Positions 60,601 to 64,000 of a stretch of DNA of 64,000 bases are shown piece by piece. This DNA is from Urechis unicinctus. Lineage: Eukaryota > Annelida > Polychaeta > Xenopneusta > Urechidae. The stretch spans positions 22,255,258-22,319,257 of the forward strand of contig CM067356.1 of assembly GCA_034190875.2 (NCBI GenBank), read 5' to 3'. The translations under genes were made by a program, and so were the position numbers. The notes below the pieces were generated by a model that was given only the letters and a program-made list of their open reading frames with translations, did no database searches and was not told the origin of the DNA. Numbering within the stretch: the first letter of the stretch is position 1; every line of letters starts with the position of its first letter.

Positions 60601-61754
60601 TATTCCCCTCCCCTACAATTCAACTTATAACCTCCATTAAAGCTTCTTCATATATATGATATTAAAATTCAACTATTTTTCTGCTAGATTCCGTGAATCT
60701 TGTCCTATGCCCATTCGGAATCGTAGACACGTATATTCAATAATGAGACTAATCAAAATTGAATATGCTCGCAGTGATAATGCTCAATGCAATGCAAATA
60801 GTATTAGTTTTTTCAGCTCATATGCAGCGTTAGCAGATTGTACCGATACTGATATGTCCATTCTAGTCCTCATTAACCATCTGTTCTCATATCGTGTAGA
60901 CTGTGTTTTGCGTTGCTGTCGTTATGATAGTTCAAGATTTAAAACAAATTGGTTAATTTGGAAAAGAGAATTTGTAAATCCATTGTATTTCCGCATTTGA
61001 CGTTATCGCGACCCGCGGTTAGTGGAATACAATTTATGCATTCCGGTAGTTTGAGATGAAATAGTCCATTCCGTTTTGGATGCATTCATACGCGGTTTTA
61101 CAAAACATTTCGGGTCGTAGAATCTTCATCAGCTGGATTTTACTACTGCCCACCGAACCTGCGCAAACCGTTGATAGCTGGATGTTAGCATGCCATATTT
61201 GCCACACGAAGCAATCCTTCTGGATATCCGGTGTAAGGGAATTTAATGATATGTTGGCAATAATCATTCGATTAGGGGAAATGAAACGATGGAATGTCCA
61301 CCAATAGTGGTGTGGCTTTGACAGCGTTTCCGCAGTATCAATTCATTCACATAGAATGGATGGATGCATTACCATTGTGATGTGACGCAACCATGCTAAG
61401 CATTAAGCAGCATAATATACATGCTACAGGTAACAGGTGCTTCATATGCGGAAATGTCATACGCATTTTTGGCATAAAATGCAAACGATTGATTAATTGG
61501 GCATTGCAGTATAATAATGGCATTGCAATATTAACATAACCTCATCATTATTAATCCATGGAAGCGATTACAACTTATATCAGCTGCTGTGAGCAATCAT
61601 TACCAATACGTTATATTGTTCTATTGTTTGATGCTAGCAGTCGATAAATTTGTATGTACAGTTTGATTGGTTGGTATTGGGGAGGTAAATAAGCCATATA
61701 CAACATCCACCCTTTGTTTATGAATGTACCTTTGTTACGGTATTCTTACCATAA
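60601..61754. other. AT-rich DNA between locus units, no gene recognised
   Basis: Contains a 114-codon frame at 60,656-61,000 without recognisable domains and overlapping short frames on both strands at 61,034-61,307. It should correspond to the 5' part of the decayed second unit, but I see only very weak similarity. Confidence 0.4.
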
Positions 61755-63060
61755 TTCAATATGATGTCTACATATAATAGCATCAAGGTGATATATACCA
61801 TCAAATACATCAGCCAGCCTTATCGGTCTGAATAATGGTCCTTGAGTGGCACACTCGCAATCATATCATTAACTGTGCGCCGCTAGTGAGGTGGCTAGAT
61901 CAATATATCGACCACACCACCATGTCCATATAAATGTGGCTAGATCAATCTATCGATCACACTACCATGTCCATATAAAGATGGCTAGATCAATCTATCG
62001 ACCACACTACCATGTCCATATAAAGTTGACAAGATCGATCTACCGACCACACTACCATGTCCATATAACGGTGGCTAGATCGACCCACAGACTACTCCTC
62101 TGTGCCTCTGAAAGGCCTTTCAGGGATGTCTGTGTCATACAGCAGCAATTATAACGTTTATCGCTGGTTAATTATAAGAAACTAAAGCTGAATGAGTAAT
62201 CAGTTACAGAAACACACAGAGTAGCCCAGAGAGAGTCATCTCTACCGACATTACGCGCGAGCGTATTCCAGTTACCACTACACCAGTCACACTGCATTAC
62301 AAAGCAAAACGAAAATGTAATAAAAGAGGAATTATCATCATGGCGGCCTTTGGTCAGTTTTCGTTTCGCTCAATAGCTCTTTTGGGTCCCAAAAATTTGT
62401 CACGTATCACTATTTCAATTAGTTAACATTATAACATGCTTGGTTATAGCACTTGATTGAGAATATACCTGATCGAATATGCTGTTATGGCTGTGTTCGA
62501 AAGTGATTACTCAACATAGACCATTTTACAGTTTTAGTTAACTCAAAATTGTTGACAAATAACATTTACACATGATAAATATATGTCATTTACATCAGGT
62601 TATATATCATGTTTTTTTAGCTTTAGAGCAAATCTAACATGAGCTGATAAGTTATTCTCCATTGCTCATCGGATTAAAGGTCGATTTATAGACATTTTAA
62701 ATCCAATTATTAGTATTAAGTGTGTTGCTTCTTATATGCATATCGCGTATATGAGACGTCATGCAGAAAGAATATGGTGAAATCGACCTTTTAGGCTTCT
62801 ACATTGGTTTAGATTTAGACTGTTATCGTAATAAAGACCCCAAATGGTACCATATAGGCAGACTATACGGAACAGACTTGGATTTTGTTAGCGCAAAGCA
62901 TGATACGTTTTCATTTGATTTCATGTGATGTAGTATTATATTGTGGCTGAGTGTCTTTGTATACCATGAATGTTTTATTTTACACATCACCACCGAACTA
63001 TCCACTAATTGAACCCTGGAATCACACATTATTTACCATATTTTTCAATCATTGTTGCTT
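61755..63060 (+). pseudogene. Decayed second copy of the KCNMB-like locus
   Basis: ATCAAGGTGATATATACCAT near 61,783 matches the first coding exon of unit 1 (CACAAGGTGATGTGTACCAT, near 58,893), but similarity fades within about 60 bp. From about 62,450 to 63,060 the sequence follows the 3' flank of unit 1 (59,931-60,590), sharing TTGCTCATCGGATTA, AATCCAATTATT and GACGTCATG-AGAAAGAATATGGTG. The second exon with the FWPT motif is not recognisable. This is a remnant of the host gene, not a working copy. Confidence 0.6.
61891..62095 (+). repeat. 45-bp minisatellite, about 4.5 units
   Basis: Unit: GTGGCTAGATCAATCTATCG, then ACCACACTACCATGTCCATATAAAG. Four full copies differ from each other at a few positions, plus a partial fifth. 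Because 45 is a multiple of three, a frame stays open through all copies and would encode ARSIYRPHYHVHIK repeats; this alone is not evidence of coding. Confidence 0.93.
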
Positions 63061-63223
63061 ATACCAATAATATAGCGTAATGCGTTGTTATTATTGTACG
63101 GTATCAGTCACTGAAAGGTGAAGATACGGATCAGACATGAGTCTGGACGTGCCACCATAGTGATATCGAATAGCCAAGCGTCTGCGTGGGTTATTCCACC
63201 TATGCTGCACACATACAGGCGCT

Positions 63224-64000
63224 TTGTGTACAGTAACATTACTCGGCACCACCTTTGCGTTTAAATGAACACTGCATTTTCCATTTAGGAAAATAACAGC
63301 TAATTCTATTTAATATAGAAATCGTGCACGACAGATACGTAAAACTTTCATTGCCTTCAGGTGGTTATTTTGACAGTTGATGTTTTTTCAATTTCAGCTT
63401 CGCAGTGCTGAGAGCTGTAGTTTCCGGAAATATTCGTACACCTAGAACAAAACTTTGGCTTTGACATTGAACTCTTTTAGAACCAATAATTTGTATTTTA
63501 AGGACAAATGTTTTGAGGAATGTTCCTCAAACCCATTGCATCATACCATGTGGATAGTTTGTTGAATTTTTTATAACCCATTGACATTTCATCTGTAGAC
63601 CATGCAGTCTTTTGTACTGGCCAGCTATCACAATAGGTCTTGAGTACAGGGTGTTGCGTTATACGGTTAGTCTTGGTGCCCACAAGTTCTCGGTTTTCAA
63701 TGCCAAAATTTTCCACCGCCGATCGGTTTTCTGAACGCCGAGCCGCTATTGTTGATGACAATTGGAAGGTTACTTATGGTAATTTGGCCCTGGCCACCAT
63801 ATTCATCATAAAGTCTAGGGTATTTTTAAATCATTGTAGACGTAATAATACTCCACAGTTTAAATCTTGTGTCGGTTCCATTAGGTTAGGTTGGTCTGTT
63901 GTAACATACATTGATTTGAAGTGGGATGGGTTGGCGTTCTGTGGTAAATAAGTCACACGATGGGCTATGTACAGAGCTCTCTCCTTTTGTGAATGCGGCA
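63224..64000 (+). repeat. Tandem locus duplication, unit 3 (runs off the window)
   Basis: Follows 57,557-58,528 of unit 1, lacking the left arm of the hairpin and about 140 bp near 58,151-58,290. The acceptor-like TTTCAG and the start of the downstream segment (CTTCGCAGTGCTGA) are kept, but the frame closes after 14 codons. If the order holds, a further KCNMB-like coding exon should lie just beyond the window's right end. Confidence 0.8.

Overview
The window reads as one piece of an animal nuclear genome: AT-rich, gene-poor, full of diverged local duplications and microsatellites, with spliced genes. An arylacetamide-deacetylase-like enzyme gene and a gene resembling the BK-channel beta subunit (KCNMB) family point to a metazoan. 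KCNMB-type subunits are best known from deuterostomes, so a marine invertebrate deuterostome is a reasonable but unproven guess. Nothing in the sequence fixes the species.

Layout. 1-36 kb holds no gene I can name. It is built from duplicated blocks: a tandem pair at 7.7-9.7 kb, blocks at 15.9-20.0 kb, and a roughly 10-kb-offset collinear segmental duplication (about 16.95-24.5 kb against 26.9-34.3 kb) with large insertions and deletions between copies. It also has long (TA)n and (CA)n tracts, a tRNA-derived SINE-like sequence at 30.2 kb, and a G-tract-ended minisatellite element at 36.0-36.3 kb. A complete single-exon AADAC-like serine hydrolase gene lies at 36,554-37,777 (+).

38,094-53,040 is a Polinton/Maverick-type virus-like element, 14.9 kb, visibly more GC-rich than its surroundings. 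It has 131-bp terminal inverted repeats identical at both ends and a matching short direct repeat (ATTCA/ATTCAA) outside them. It carries protein-primed-type DNA polymerase B, retrovirus-like integrase, packaging ATPase, double-jelly-roll-type major capsid, penton-like minor capsid, a fibre-like protein, a YqaJ-type nuclease and several small membrane or coiled-coil proteins. The polymerase, integrase, ATPase, one membrane protein and the nuclease are broken (about nine breaks in all); the capsid-side genes look whole. It is treated here as a fossil insertion, probably fairly young because the inverted repeats have not diverged. It sits just behind the hydrolase gene.

53-64 kb is host sequence again: a very large (AC)n/(CATA)n satellite at 54.5-55.0 kb, possible exons at 56.9-57.9 kb, a two-exon KCNMB-like gene at 58,779-59,919 (+), and two further diverged copies of the same locus downstream (61.76-63.06 kb, and 63.22 kb to the window end). 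The locus is therefore a small tandem array. A 45-bp minisatellite lies inside the second unit.
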